Source of the DNA: UBA4575 sp002386945
GTDB lineage: Bacteria; Pseudomonadota; Gammaproteobacteria; UBA4575
NCBI GenBank assembly: GCA_943789445.1
Contig: CALSUC010000003.1
Coordinates: 1 to 64,000, forward strand
DNA: 64,000 nt
Reading direction: 5' to 3'
Both the position numbers and the translations under genes were made by a program. The notes below the pieces were generated by a model. That model worked only from the letters and a program-made list of their open reading frames with translations, was not told the DNA's origin and did not search any database. Position 1 is the first letter of the stretch. Every line of letters starts with the position of its first letter. Shown one piece after another: positions 17,297 to 25,439 of the stretch.

Positions 17297-17728
17297 ATGA
17301 GATTAACTAAATTTTCAGAATACGCCTTTAGGATATTGATTCATTTGGCGTCACAGAAAGAAGCGCGTGTGAGCGTCGAAGTTTTGGCGAGGCGCTATGA
17401 CATATCTAAATATCATGTGCGTACAATCGTGCATACCTTAGGCAAGGAAGATTATATCCAGTGCGTGCAGGGTAAAGGGGGTGGTGTGTTTTTAAAGGCT
17501 AAGCCTGAAGAGATTAATCTGGCTCAATTATTAGTCTTCACCGAAAATGATTTCTATCTTGCAGAATGTTTCAGTGGCGACAAGAGCTGCACTATTGATG
17601 CTGTATGTGAATTACGAAGTGTGCTGGAACAGGCCTTAGTCAGTTTTCTGAGTGTGCTCAATCAATACACTTTGGCCGATATCATCAAAAACAAGGATGA
17701 GATTTGGCAGAAACTAGAATTCTATTAG
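17297..17728 (+). CDS. nsrR: Rrf2-family NO-sensing repressor, NsrR-like
   Basis: A 143-residue regulator has an N-terminal winged helix (LTKFSEYAFRILIHLA, then VSVEVLARRYDISKYHVRTI) and three Cys that match NsrR Fe-S ligands. Cys91, Cys98 and Cys104 lie in AECFSGDKSC and DAVCEL. NsrR loses DNA binding when NO attacks its iron-sulfur cluster. The gene is divergent from the norS operon with a dyad in the shared 120-base, very AT-rich control region. This strongly suggests NO-dependent derepression of the reductase and of the FNT channel. An IscR or RirA role is less likely from the Cys spacing and context. Confidence 0.88.
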   Translation: MRLTKFSEYAFRILIHLASQKEARVSVEVLARRYDISKYHVRTIVHTLGKEDYIQCVQGKGGGVFLKAKPEEINLAQLLVFTENDFYLAECFSGDKSCTIDAVCELRSVLEQALVSFLSVLNQYTLADIIKNKDEIWQKLEFY

Positions 17729-17773
17729 TTCCCTGATTCGATCGATGTCTTTATAAAAGGCTTGGAATATCGA

Positions 17774-18313
17774 TTATTTTGCTAATTCCTCATTTAAACG
17801 CGTAATGAGTTTCTTACTGTAGGGTTTTGTTCTAGGGCCAAAGTCATCGACTAGTTTGCCATCTCTGCCGATTAAAAATTTATGAAAATTCCAGCGTGGG
17901 TAGGTGCCCGACACCTCTTTTAAGCCTTGGTAAAAAGCATGAGCTTCATCTCCCTTAACTACAGTCTTTTCAAACATAGGAAATTTTACGCCATAGGTTA
18001 GTTTGCAGAAATCTTGAACCTGCTTTTCTGTACCTGGCTCTTGGCCAAAAAAATCATTGGAAGGGAAGCCTAGGACAACAAAGTCTTGCTCACTGTATTC
18101 CTGGTGTAGCTTTTCAAGGCCTTCATATTGATACGTAAGCCCACATTTTGATGCGGTATTGACCACTAAGATCACCTTGCCTGTATAGGCCTCGCAGAGA
18201 TTAACCTGTTCATCGGAGGCTAAGTGGCGGAAGTTATGATCTAGTAGTTTGCCTTCACAGGCAAAGGCTGTGGACGTAAACCAGAATAGGGCAATGAGAG
18301 AAAGATAACGCAT
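17774..18313 (-). CDS. Periplasmic glutathione peroxidase-family thiol peroxidase
   Basis: A 179-residue protein has a signal peptide (residues 1-18, cleaving after FA) followed by a GPx domain. The peroxidatic Cys57 sits in NTASKCGLT where some homologues have selenocysteine. The Gln is in FFGQEPGT and the Trp in PRWNFHKF, completing the catalytic triad. The usual FPCNQF loop is changed to FPSNDF, so the common resolving Cys is missing there. It reduces peroxides outside the cytoplasm; the reductant is unknown. It stands alone between nsrR (convergent) and znuD (same strand, 118 bases away). Confidence 0.92.
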   Translation of the reverse strand: MRYLSLIALFWFTSTAFACEGKLLDHNFRHLASDEQVNLCEAYTGKVILVVNTASKCGLTYQYEGLEKLHQEYSEQDFVVLGFPSNDFFGQEPGTEKQVQDFCKLTYGVKFPMFEKTVVKGDEAHAFYQGLKEVSGTYPRWNFHKFLIGRDGKLVDDFGPRTKPYSKKLITRLNEELAK

Positions 18314-18398
18314 GTATTACTTCCATATAACAACTTTATAATGTTGCATTTAGTCAGGCTTTGTTAGCCCTGACAAGTTGTACAATTTCATTGTTTAC

Positions 18399-18421
18399 TC
18401 AGGCACTGTATTAGTGCCTGA
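18399..18421 (-). terminator. Probable terminator of znuD
   Basis: Eight-base arms TCAGGCAC and GTGCCTGA enclose a 7-base loop just after the znuD stop. The T-run on the minus strand is poor, so termination may be partial. Confidence 0.5.
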
Positions 18422-18431
18422 GCGTTACTGC

Positions 18432-20438
18432 TTAGTAGCGAAAGGTTAAGCCTAACTGCAAGTTACGTCCTGTTAGAGGTACATATTCCTTGCTGAATGA
18501 GCCATGTTCCCGGGCCTTGGTATCGAAAAGATTGTTTACCTTAAAGTAGGCATCAACCGCACCTTTGTTTAGATTAATCTCTCGTGACAGCATTAAATTA
18601 AGCTGGTTATAACTACTGGTTTTTGTCTCTAATTTGCCATTATGAGTTTGTTTAAAGACATGACGTAGATCTGCTTGTGCCAGCCATAGTCCGTACGGTA
18701 ATGTAAAATTAACACCGGTACTTGGAGGTGTTATACGTGGCACATTATCATTTCCAGACTCAGTGAACTGGGCTCGTACATAGTCTGCGTAAAGGTTCAT
18801 ATCAAGCCAATGCCGACCATCTAATTGCAGTTTCTGTTTGTATTGTGCCTCGAAGCCATAAAATCGAGCATCACGATTGGCGTAACGCACTGCAAGAAGT
18901 TCACCATCTGGATCCAGACTGCCGTCGTGTTCTACACGATCTGCAATGCCATCGTTGTTACTGTCTTGTGATGCGGCATAGATATAATCATCGATCTGAT
19001 TAAAGTAACCAGTAAACTCCCAGCTATGGTTGCTAAAGGCTTGGCGGATACCTAGCTCAAAGTTATGACTGACTTCTTTATTAATATTAAGATTTCCTTG
19101 CTCGAAAGTACCGCTGGCATGATGTTCGCCATAGCCGTAGAGCGCGAGTTCTTGCGGTGCACGTTCGCTGCGTGCAAATAGTGCATGGGCCCTTAATCCT
19201 TGCTTGAAGGTCCAGCTTGCACTAGCTGAAGTGGAATAATTGTTAAAACTCTTATCCCCTAGATCACTTTTATATCGAATATCATCATAGCGTGCACCTA
19301 ACTCTAGATTTAACTGCTCACCTTTGTGTTGGATGATGCTGAATACGCCGGTTCGATCCATATCGACAGGCTGTAGTAATGACTCTTCGCCAATAGCTGA
19401 GAGTTCTCTGGCATTGTTTTGAAGACCTAATGCATAGGTCCAGTGCTTAATCGTATGGCTACGGAGTTCAATTCGATTTTCCCATTCCTCATTATCAAAG
19501 GTGATAGCTATATCACCATCACCTGATTTTTCATGATGTTGATAATCTGTATAAGAACTACGGAGCAATATTGAGGCTAGATAAGGGTTTTGCTTGAGGA
19601 ATTCTGCTTCAAAATCATAACGTTTTTGTCGCATGTCGATACTCATAGCAGAGTGCTCTTCTTCATGTTTGGAAGGAAGGCCATAATCATTATCATTGTT
19701 AGTGAAGGCAAAGGCAGCTCTAAACTCTGGTGTGATATAGGCTGTACCGATTGCAAAAACATCTCTGTCTAGATGTGTATTGTTTATCTTACCCTTGTGT
19801 TCGCGCTCATCGCTATCGGCATAGCCTTTGATTTCAGTATCTTTAGCATCTTGCTTAAGTGCATCTAGATGCCATGCGAAATTCTGATAACTACCGTTAG
19901 TATCAACGTTAAAAGTCTCACCATTAGTAGCGCTATCATATTGACTGCTCGCCGTTAGTGAAAAGGGTTCTTTCGTTTTTACCAAGCGCTTATTAATGAT
20001 ATTGATAACTCCACCACTAGCACTAGGGCCATAGCGTAAGGCTGCTGGACCACGGAGGATTTCGATTTGTTCAGCAGCATAACCATCGGCAGTAAGGGCA
20101 TGATCATCGCTTAGGCTTGAGACATCTGAGATATCACTGCCATTGTCTAAGATTTGTACCCGGTTGGCGCCAAGACCACGGATAGTGGGACGACTACTAC
20201 CGGCTGAGAAATGGGTGGAAGAGACTCCAGGGATGTTACGTAGAGTTTCTCCTAGTGTTGTTGAGAGGTTTCGCTGTACTTCGTCTTTATTGAGTACGGT
20301 CAAAGCAGGGTTTAATTGCTGATCTACCGTAGGTTTAAAAATATTAGATTGGACTGTTATTTTAGGTAGTTCATCTGCTGTCACGTTGGTAATGAAGGCC
20401 AAGCTTAATACACAGCTAAGTAAAGGGAGTCGAAGCAT
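18432..20438 (-). CDS. znuD: TonB-dependent zinc receptor, ZnuD-like
   Basis: A 668-residue outer-membrane receptor has a signal peptide (residues 1-21), a TonB box region (LPKITVQS), a plug with IRGLGANRVQILDNG and EILRGPAALRYGPSASGG, and a beta-barrel ending in aromatic Tyr. Histidine-rich external loops (DEREHKGKINNTH, KHEEEHSAMS, GYGEHHASG) are like the zinc-binding loops of Neisseria ZnuD. It is divergent from a Zur gene across two tandem Zur boxes, so it is very likely repressed by zinc-loaded Zur and imports zinc in zinc starvation. A heme or copper role is much less likely given the operators. Confidence 0.9.
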   Translation of the reverse strand: MLRLPLLSCVLSLAFITNVTADELPKITVQSNIFKPTVDQQLNPALTVLNKDEVQRNLSTTLGETLRNIPGVSSTHFSAGSSRPTIRGLGANRVQILDNGSDISDVSSLSDDHALTADGYAAEQIEILRGPAALRYGPSASGGVINIINKRLVKTKEPFSLTASSQYDSATNGETFNVDTNGSYQNFAWHLDALKQDAKDTEIKGYADSDEREHKGKINNTHLDRDVFAIGTAYITPEFRAAFAFTNNDNDYGLPSKHEEEHSAMSIDMRQKRYDFEAEFLKQNPYLASILLRSSYTDYQHHEKSGDGDIAITFDNEEWENRIELRSHTIKHWTYALGLQNNARELSAIGEESLLQPVDMDRTGVFSIIQHKGEQLNLELGARYDDIRYKSDLGDKSFNNYSTSASASWTFKQGLRAHALFARSERAPQELALYGYGEHHASGTFEQGNLNINKEVSHNFELGIRQAFSNHSWEFTGYFNQIDDYIYAASQDSNNDGIADRVEHDGSLDPDGELLAVRYANRDARFYGFEAQYKQKLQLDGRHWLDMNLYADYVRAQFTESGNDNVPRITPPSTGVNFTLPYGLWLAQADLRHVFKQTHNGKLETKTSSYNQLNLMLSREINLNKGAVDAYFKVNNLFDTKAREHGSFSKEYVPLTGRNLQLGLTFRY

Positions 20439-20487
20439 TATTATTCCTAAATACGATTATTGTTCTGGAGTGATTTGTCTTGTAGAA

Positions 20488-20502
20488 TGTTATGTTATAA
20501 CG
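20488..20502. promoter_or_regulatory. Zur box 1 (weaker)
   Basis: The 15 bases TGTTATGTTATAACG match 13 of 15 positions of the gammaproteobacterial Zur core TGTTATA-N-TATAACA. The centre is at 20495, 18 bases from the centre of the stronger box. Confidence 0.75.
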
Positions 20503-20524
20503 AAATGTTATATTATAACAACTC
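20502..20524. promoter_or_regulatory. Zur box 2 (consensus)
   Basis: The core at 20506-20520 is a perfect 7-1-7 dyad (TGTTATA, T, TATAACA), preceded by GAAA as in the consensus. It lies 12 bases before the zur start codon on one side and about 68 bases from znuD on the other. Confidence 0.88.
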
Positions 20525-20535
20525 CTAAAGTGCCG

Positions 20536-20994
20536 ATGTTTAAAAATCATACACATTCGAACTGCATGAATACTGCGATGAAGAGGGCTGAAAGCCTTTG
20601 TAATCAGCGGAATATTCGCTTTACCCCTATAAGAAGAAAGATCTTGGCATTGATTTTGGAACAGCATATGCCGATCAAGGCCTATGATATCTTGGCCAAA
20701 CTGAGCGATGCCGATCACATTGAAAAGCCACCAACGGTCTATCGCGCGCTAGAGTTCCTACTTGAGAATCAACTGATCCATAAGATCGAAAGCAGTAATA
20801 GCTATATAGGTTGTGAGTTCGCACATGAGCAACATCAGAGCCAGTTTCTAGTCTGTGACAGCTGTAATGAAGTTATGGAGTTACAAGAGCCACTGCTGAA
20901 CTCTGCCTTGGCTGAGACGAGTGAAAGTAAGGGATTTGTTGTGCGACAGACTCATGTCGAAATTCATGGGGTTTGTGCAGATTGTGCGAATTAA
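20536..20994 (+). CDS. zur: Zinc uptake regulator Zur (Fur family)
   Basis: The ATG at 20536 (MFKNHTHSNC) is chosen because it gives the usual His-rich Zur N-terminus and clears the operators; longer starts would run through the Zur boxes. The 152-residue protein has the Fur winged helix (IRFTPIRRKILALI, PPTVYRALEFLL). It also has two CxxC pairs (CDSCNEV and CADCAN) for structural zinc, and the regulatory-site HEQHQSQF segment. Zur represses zinc-uptake genes when zinc is replete. It is divergent from znuD and forms an operon with the merC gene that starts one base after its stop. Confidence 0.93.
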   Translation: MFKNHTHSNCMNTAMKRAESLCNQRNIRFTPIRRKILALILEQHMPIKAYDILAKLSDADHIEKPPTVYRALEFLLENQLIHKIESSNSYIGCEFAHEQHQSQFLVCDSCNEVMELQEPLLNSALAETSESKGFVVRQTHVEIHGVCADCAN

Positions 20995-20995
20995 C

Positions 20996-21421
20996 ATGAA
21001 GATAAATCTCGATCGTATAGCTATCTCTCTATCCGCTTTCTGTGCACTGCATTGCGTGATAATTGCGTTAATTGCTGGATTGCTGCCTCTATTGTTCGGG
21101 TTGGGGCAGCATGGTCATGGTGTGCATGACTTCTTATTCCATCAAATTATTTTATTCCTAATTCTACCCATTAGCCTGCCAGCACTGTGGTTCGGTTATA
21201 GGCAGCATAGGCAGCTGCTGCCGATAGTTATATCTGCTATTGGACTTCTATTATTGGTTATTGTTACCGCCTTTATTGATGATTTGATTCATCAAGGCCT
21301 ACTTGCTTTAGAGTATGAAACCTTGCTGACCTTAGCGGGTGGCATCATTCACGCCATTGGCCATTGGCTTAACCTTAAAGCAACGTCTAGGGCTAGCTGT
21401 GTAAAACCAGAGCTGGTTTGA
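20996..21421 (+). CDS. MerC-domain membrane protein, Zur-linked
   Basis: The ATG at 20996 follows the zur stop by one base and gives 141 residues. LSAFCALHCVIIALIAGLL is the MerC helix-I signature with its CxxHC motif. Three further membrane helices and a C-terminal GGIIHAIGHWLNLK segment follow. MerC proteins were named for mercuric-ion uptake, but no mer genes are here. Co-transcription with zur, and a second merC in the other zinc locus of this window, point to zinc or another divalent metal. The transport direction is unknown. Confidence 0.88.
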   Translation: MKINLDRIAISLSAFCALHCVIIALIAGLLPLLFGLGQHGHGVHDFLFHQIILFLILPISLPALWFGYRQHRQLLPIVISAIGLLLLVIVTAFIDDLIHQGLLALEYETLLTLAGGIIHAIGHWLNLKATSRASCVKPELV

Positions 21422-21513
21422 CCGTTGCTTTATATGCCAGCAGTGATTATGAATCGTTAAGCCCCTCCTCAAGGTAATATTGTCGCAGTTACTATGTGAC
21501 GGATATAACTGTA

Positions 21514-21634
21514 ATCAATAGGGTCAGACTCCATTGATCTATATAGATTTAGGCCCAACTTGAGCCTAGAGGCGGCGATAGAAAATCAACAAGCTTCCGA
21601 CAAAGCAAAATCAATCGAGTCTGACCCTATTGAT
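21514..21634 (+). repeat. MITE-like element, copy 1
   Basis: A 121-base element is bounded by inverted ends of about 25 bases (starting ATCAATAGGGTCAGACTC and the complement). The inside holds the palindromic AGGCCCAACTTGAGCCTAGAGGC stretch (hyphenate at 21551) and no ORF. A second copy at 22692-22811 is in the opposite orientation and nearly 90 percent identical by eye. Confidence 0.85.
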
Positions 21635-21673
21635 CTCGCTCTTAGTCTGCGCCGCACAACTTGGTCGTTATGT
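21635..21673 (+). other. Half attC-like site
   Basis: Directly after MITE copy 1, the sequence ends in GGTCGTTATGT, like the L'-R' arm of an integron attC site (R' core GTTATGT at 21667-21673). The opposite arm is missing, as if cut off by the MITE. Confidence 0.4.
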
Positions 21674-21700
21674 GCAATCTTAACCACAATGGGATGAGAC

Positions 21701-21823
21701 ATGACAGAAACAACAGATAATAAAAGCTATGATGAATTTGATGTTAGCGACGCTTGGAAAAATAAATTTAAGATTTTAGAAAAGGCAGGAAAGTTTAAAG
21801 GCGTAAGTTACGAATATGTATAG
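21701..21823 (+). CDS. Small hypothetical cassette protein
   Basis: A 40-codon frame (MTETTDNKSY at the N-terminus, KFKGVSYEYV at the C-terminus) starts with ATG preceded by GGGATGAG. It ends 7 bases before the DUF3955 gene; the ribosome site of that gene overlaps its stop. The protein is charged and has no membrane segment. Its length and amino-acid make-up look coding, but no family is recognised. Confidence 0.5.
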   Translation: MTETTDNKSYDEFDVSDAWKNKFKILEKAGKFKGVSYEYV

Positions 21824-21830
21824 GAGAGGT

Positions 21831-22058
21831 ATGAACAATAAACTTTTGCTTTCAGGTTTTGTTTTTACATTGATAGGTGTTGTTTCCGTATTGATAGAAA
21901 ATACGTTTTATCAATATATCGATGAAGATGGTTTTCTCCATGAAAGTTTGTTTATGCCATTGGGAGTTGTCTTTTTAGCTATTGGTTTGTTACTTATATT
22001 TGTTTTTTCAGTTTTGAAATTAGCTCGGTTGGTTCGCCGAAAAACTCATGAAAAATAG
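21831..22058 (+). CDS. DUF3955 small membrane protein
   Basis: The ATG at 21831 is preceded by AGGAGAGG, a near-ideal ribosome site, and gives 75 residues. Two membrane helices (about 5-23 and 43-65) flank an exposed YIDEDGFLHESLF segment. That arrangement, with the DEDG-L-E motif before the second helix, matches DUF3955. The function is unknown. The gene ends 8 bases before an attC-like hairpin, as expected for an integron cassette gene. Its AT-rich composition differs from the adjacent zur-merC operon. Confidence 0.7.
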   Translation: MNNKLLLSGFVFTLIGVVSVLIENTFYQYIDEDGFLHESLFMPLGVVFLAIGLLLIFVFSVLKLARLVRRKTHEK

Positions 22059-22066
22059 CGGCTTAC

Positions 22067-22138
22067 ACATAATTAGGCGCTGCTGCGGAAAATTTACTCG
22101 CTAGCGTTCCTAAATTTCCGTAGAGCGCGGCGTTATGC
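22067..22138 (+). other. attC-like recombination site
   Basis: A 72-base imperfect dyad has R''-like ACATAAT at 22067 and R'-like GTTATGC at 22132-22138. Inside them long arms GCGCTGCTGCGGAAA and its near complement meet around a central unpaired loop. Length, end sequences and position 8 bases after a small ORF all fit an attC site. There is no integrase in the window. Confidence 0.55.
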
Positions 22139-22234
22139 TGCAGGAAAATTGGCGCCCTAATCTTATGTGGCTGGGAACTACTGGATATTGGTCTACTCTA
22201 ACTTCGGTTATTAACTAAAAATAAGGGCATTTCC

Positions 22235-22660
22235 ATGAAAAATTTCAAAGCAGCATTAATCTCAATACTTATTGTTTTTACATCATTATCATCTCAAGCA
22301 TCCAAAGCGAACCTTGAAGATCCAGAGATATATAGTATTTTATTTTACGCTGATTGGTGTGGGAGCTGTAAAGTACTAGACCCAGCAATTGTAAAAGCAC
22401 GAGGAAAATCAGATCTTGATAATGAATCGGTACTATTTGTACGTCTTGATTTGTCGGATGCTACTAAGCGGCATCAGTCTAGCTTGATGGCGCATGCCCT
22501 TGGCTTGGGTAAGTTCTACAAAGATAATGGCGGGGCAACCGGGTTTATGTTGCTTGTCGATGCGGAAACAAAAGAAGTTATATCAACAGTAACAAAAAAA
22601 TCAGATGCGAAAGCAATAACTTCTCAAATTAAAAGCGCAATTTCTAAAGTATCTAGTTAA
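22235..22660 (+). CDS. Secreted thioredoxin-fold protein
   Basis: A 141-residue protein has a signal peptide (residues 1-23, ending SQA) and a thioredoxin-like domain with the active site WCGSCK. YSILFYADWC is the strand leading into it. The rest of the fold (VLFVRLDLSD, GFMLLVDAETKEV) is present, so it is probably a periplasmic thiol oxidoreductase. It starts about 97 bases after the attC-like site and ends 31 bases before MITE copy 2, so it may be a second cassette whose own attC was lost. Codon use is AT-rich compared with the core genes. Confidence 0.78.
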   Translation: MKNFKAALISILIVFTSLSSQASKANLEDPEIYSILFYADWCGSCKVLDPAIVKARGKSDLDNESVLFVRLDLSDATKRHQSSLMAHALGLGKFYKDNGGATGFMLLVDAETKEVISTVTKKSDAKAITSQIKSAISKVSS

Positions 22661-22691
22661 ATATAATATATCTTAAAAGCACAATAGAAAA

Positions 22692-22811
22692 ATCAATAGG
22701 GTCAGACTCGATTGATTTTTCTTTGCGGAAGCCTCTTGATTTTCTATCACCGCCTCTAGGCCTAGGTTGAGCCTAAATCTACATAGATCAATGGAGTCTG
22801 ACTCTATTGAT
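22692..22811 (-). repeat. MITE-like element, copy 2 (inverted)
   Basis: A 120-base element is the inverted copy of the one at 21514-21634, with the same ~25-base inverted ends (ATCAATAGGGTCAGACTC at 22692). The inner part is again non-coding. The two copies enclose about 1.06 kb. Confidence 0.85.
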
Positions 22812-22982
22812 TCCCAGTCATCTGTCTGCTTCTTACCTTTATCTATCAATAGGTCTAACTTACTTGGATAGTGCGGAGGAAAGCCTTTCTTTCCTAAGAA
22901 ACTACTACTCCCCGAAATTAAAGACTGAGGTTGAGGAAAGCCATGCTTTCTTGTACTTACCTAGAAAACTTTTCAATAGGCG

Positions 22983-23013
22983 AAAAAAAAGAGGCGGTAA
23001 CGCCTCTTTTTTT
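22983..23013. terminator. Bidirectional rho-independent terminator
   Basis: GAGGCG and CGCCTC arms around a GTAA loop are flanked by A8 and T7. It is a classic terminator for the TonB-receptor gene on the minus strand, and works equally on the plus strand. Confidence 0.88.
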
Positions 23014-23032
23014 AAAGCATTAATACGATTGT

Positions 23033-25294
23033 TTAGAACGTATATTTTGCTGAAGTGAAGAATGTACGTGAAGGCCATGGGTGATAAACATAGGCTTCTT
23101 CATTAAAGACATTATCAATCCCTGCTGAAATACTCGCAGCGCTATTCATCTGCCATTTTGCCTTTAGGTTGACAAAGAAATAGTCATCTTGTGCACCGAA
23201 GACTTCCTTAGCTTTATCACTGTTATCGAGCTCACCATAGCTATTAGAGGCATAGCGGAAATTGGTCGATAGGTTCACATTTGAGGTGTAGTGATAAGTC
23301 AGACCAAGGTTAGAACGCCACTTCGGTATGCGAGGGAAGCGTTTACCTTCAATATCTGTATTTAACTCATTCTTGGTAATTTCAGCATCGGTATAAGTCA
23401 GATTGAACTGCATATCTAGTAGAGGATGGAAGAATTCTACCTGTTGGAAAATGAATTCGGCACCACTGGTCTCTACTGTATCTACTGGTAATGTTGTGGT
23501 GATGCTGGAATTATTAATATCCATTGCTGAGAAGGTGAAGATGACATCATCGACTTCTTCATGGAACAGATTAACCTTTACCAAACCATTTTTGAGTTGC
23601 TTCTCTAGTGACAGATTATGGTGGATACCATCTTCTGGTTCTAGATCAGGGTCTGAATTGAACTGACGGTCACCAGTGGATTCATTACGATACAACTCTT
23701 CTACGATAGGGAATCGGACTGCACGTGCCACAGAGTAGCGTAGGGTGACGTCTTGGGTAGGAAAGTAACCAATTGATAGTTTTGGAGACCATGCTTTTTC
23801 ATCACGATCTTTAGCAGTGGTATCACCATCTGAGCTGAAGGCACCATCACTAGACCAGTCTTCGTAGCGTATACCTACAGCCACATCAACTTGATCATTT
23901 ATGCCATAGCCAAACTGTGCAAAGACCGCATGGGTCTCAGTTTCGCCACCACTAGCACCGCGACTATCACCTTTGATCTTGTTTACAGAATCGTATTTGA
24001 AAGGCTTAATCGATAGCTCGTAATTATCATAGTGATAACCCACTGAAAGACGTGCCTTCGGATTGCTAAATAGAGATTCAGTACCTGCCTTGGCGTCAAA
24101 GATTTCCCAACCGGTATCCTCGGCATCGGTAAAGCGACCCTTGAAGGAGGCATTTTGTGAAACATAATCAGGATCGTTTGGATTACGACCGGTACGGATC
24201 TCTTCATCTTTGAGTATGTCGAAATCGCTATAATAGAGGTCAAATAACCAATCACTCTGTGCCACTGGACCAGATAGACCTAGACCATAGAGTAGGCTGT
24301 TACGTTCTTGGTAGCGCTCTTGGAAGTTAGAACCTTTAATGTTGAAGCTTTCAGCACCGACTTTAACGTCACCATTCCAAATAGTATTACCTGAAGCATC
24401 TTTCGCGTAACTATTTAGATTTTTAAGATCACGGTCACGCGTCTCATAAGCCACTCGAGCACGTAATTCATACTCACCTAATTGATAATCAAGCTTGAGC
24501 TTAAACAAATCAGTTTGTGCACGCTCCTGGCCATTGTCACCATAGTAATAGCCAGAGACCTTTTTGTTATTAATCCCAGTCTCAGGGCCATTGACTGCTG
24601 TAGCGCCGCTATCTGAGCCAATACTACTAGTAAAGAAGTAAGACTGAGGTTGGCCATCATTGTCTAAATGGTTAAACGAGGCATAGATGCCCAAGTTGCC
24701 GATGCGATCAGCAAAAGACATAAAGGCACTTTCACCGCGATACTGATCGTTGGTCTGTAGTTCGTCATAATCTTGTAAAAACAGGCTGCCAGATAAGGTG
24801 ATTTCACGCTTAGTTGGTACTTTAGTGCGAATATTCACGACACCGCCCATGGCGTTACCAGAATACTCGGCTGAAAATGGACCATAGATGACATCGATCT
24901 TTTCAATCTCATTGGGTGAGACTAGCGACCAACGTGGTGCCCCAGAGAAACGAGTCTGTAAGTGATAGTGCAGAGGCAAACCATCACTAAAGACCATAGA
25001 GCGATGGCCTTGAAACATATTCGAACCGCGAATACCGATAACGCCATTAGGGTCCCCGATGAAACGCTTTCGCACAATCAAGCCAGGCTGCATCGAAATG
25101 GCATCTTCGGTATTAACGATATTCATGGTTTCAATCTGCTCCGCAGTCACTGTAGAGGTGGGGGCGATTGTCGTTGTGTCTTGAAAGAGTTTGTCTTCCA
25201 CTGAGATACTTGGTAGTTCTTCAGCAAATGAATGCCCAGAAATAGATAGTACGAAGGCTCCAAAAGCGGAAATAAGAGTACATTTTTTAAGCAT
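23033..25294 (-). CDS. TonB-dependent outer-membrane receptor (substrate unknown)
   Basis: A 753-residue receptor has a signal peptide (residues ~1-24), a TonB box region (LPSISVED) and a plug with GVIGIRGSNMFQG and IDVIYGPFSAEYSGNAMGG. A beta-barrel follows, ending in a terminal Phe (YTF). No His-rich loops or family-specific ligand motifs are obvious, so the cargo is unclear: siderophore, cobalamin-like or a metal complex. It is divergent from the BNR-repeat and TlpA-like genes across a 145-base control region with a 21-base dyad, so the three may form one uptake module. No cobalamin riboswitch or Zur box is seen upstream. Confidence 0.88.
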   Translation of the reverse strand: MLKKCTLISAFGAFVLSISGHSFAEELPSISVEDKLFQDTTTIAPTSTVTAEQIETMNIVNTEDAISMQPGLIVRKRFIGDPNGVIGIRGSNMFQGHRSMVFSDGLPLHYHLQTRFSGAPRWSLVSPNEIEKIDVIYGPFSAEYSGNAMGGVVNIRTKVPTKREITLSGSLFLQDYDELQTNDQYRGESAFMSFADRIGNLGIYASFNHLDNDGQPQSYFFTSSIGSDSGATAVNGPETGINNKKVSGYYYGDNGQERAQTDLFKLKLDYQLGEYELRARVAYETRDRDLKNLNSYAKDASGNTIWNGDVKVGAESFNIKGSNFQERYQERNSLLYGLGLSGPVAQSDWLFDLYYSDFDILKDEEIRTGRNPNDPDYVSQNASFKGRFTDAEDTGWEIFDAKAGTESLFSNPKARLSVGYHYDNYELSIKPFKYDSVNKIKGDSRGASGGETETHAVFAQFGYGINDQVDVAVGIRYEDWSSDGAFSSDGDTTAKDRDEKAWSPKLSIGYFPTQDVTLRYSVARAVRFPIVEELYRNESTGDRQFNSDPDLEPEDGIHHNLSLEKQLKNGLVKVNLFHEEVDDVIFTFSAMDINNSSITTTLPVDTVETSGAEFIFQQVEFFHPLLDMQFNLTYTDAEITKNELNTDIEGKRFPRIPKWRSNLGLTYHYTSNVNLSTNFRYASNSYGELDNSDKAKEVFGAQDDYFFVNLKAKWQMNSAASISAGIDNVFNEEAYVYHPWPSRTFFTSAKYTF

Positions 25295-25355
25295 AATATC
25301 TTCAGTGGTTAATCTTAAATTAGGCCGTGATTTTAAGATAAATACAGTGCTTTAA

Positions 25356-25376
25356 CCTGCGGCATGATGTCGCAGG
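25356..25376. promoter_or_regulatory. 21-base dyad in divergent promoter
   Basis: Arms CCTGCGGCAT and ATGTCGCAGG flank one G and pair at 9 of 10 positions. It sits midway between the receptor and BNR-protein starts, suitable for an operator controlling both. No known regulator is recognised. Confidence 0.45.
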
Positions 25377-25439
25377 CGAGAGTCCTCTAAACTAGTTAAA
25401 ATCGCGTCATACTTATTTAAAATTGGTTAGAAACTTTTA

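Noticed and set aside
20386..20535. N-terminal extension of Zur
   Set aside because: The extra codons run through the Zur boxes and the divergent promoter and are unlike the family; the ATG at 20536 gives the normal length.
22807..23058. Open frame of 83 codons after MITE copy 2
   Set aside because: It runs through a perfect rho-independent terminator and into the end of the TonB-receptor gene, starts at ATT-like context with no ribosome site, and shows low-complexity composition.
25295..25439. Cobalamin riboswitch or Zur box before the TonB receptor
   Set aside because: Neither the B12-box nor a TGTTATA dyad is present in the gap; only the CCTGCG dyad is seen.
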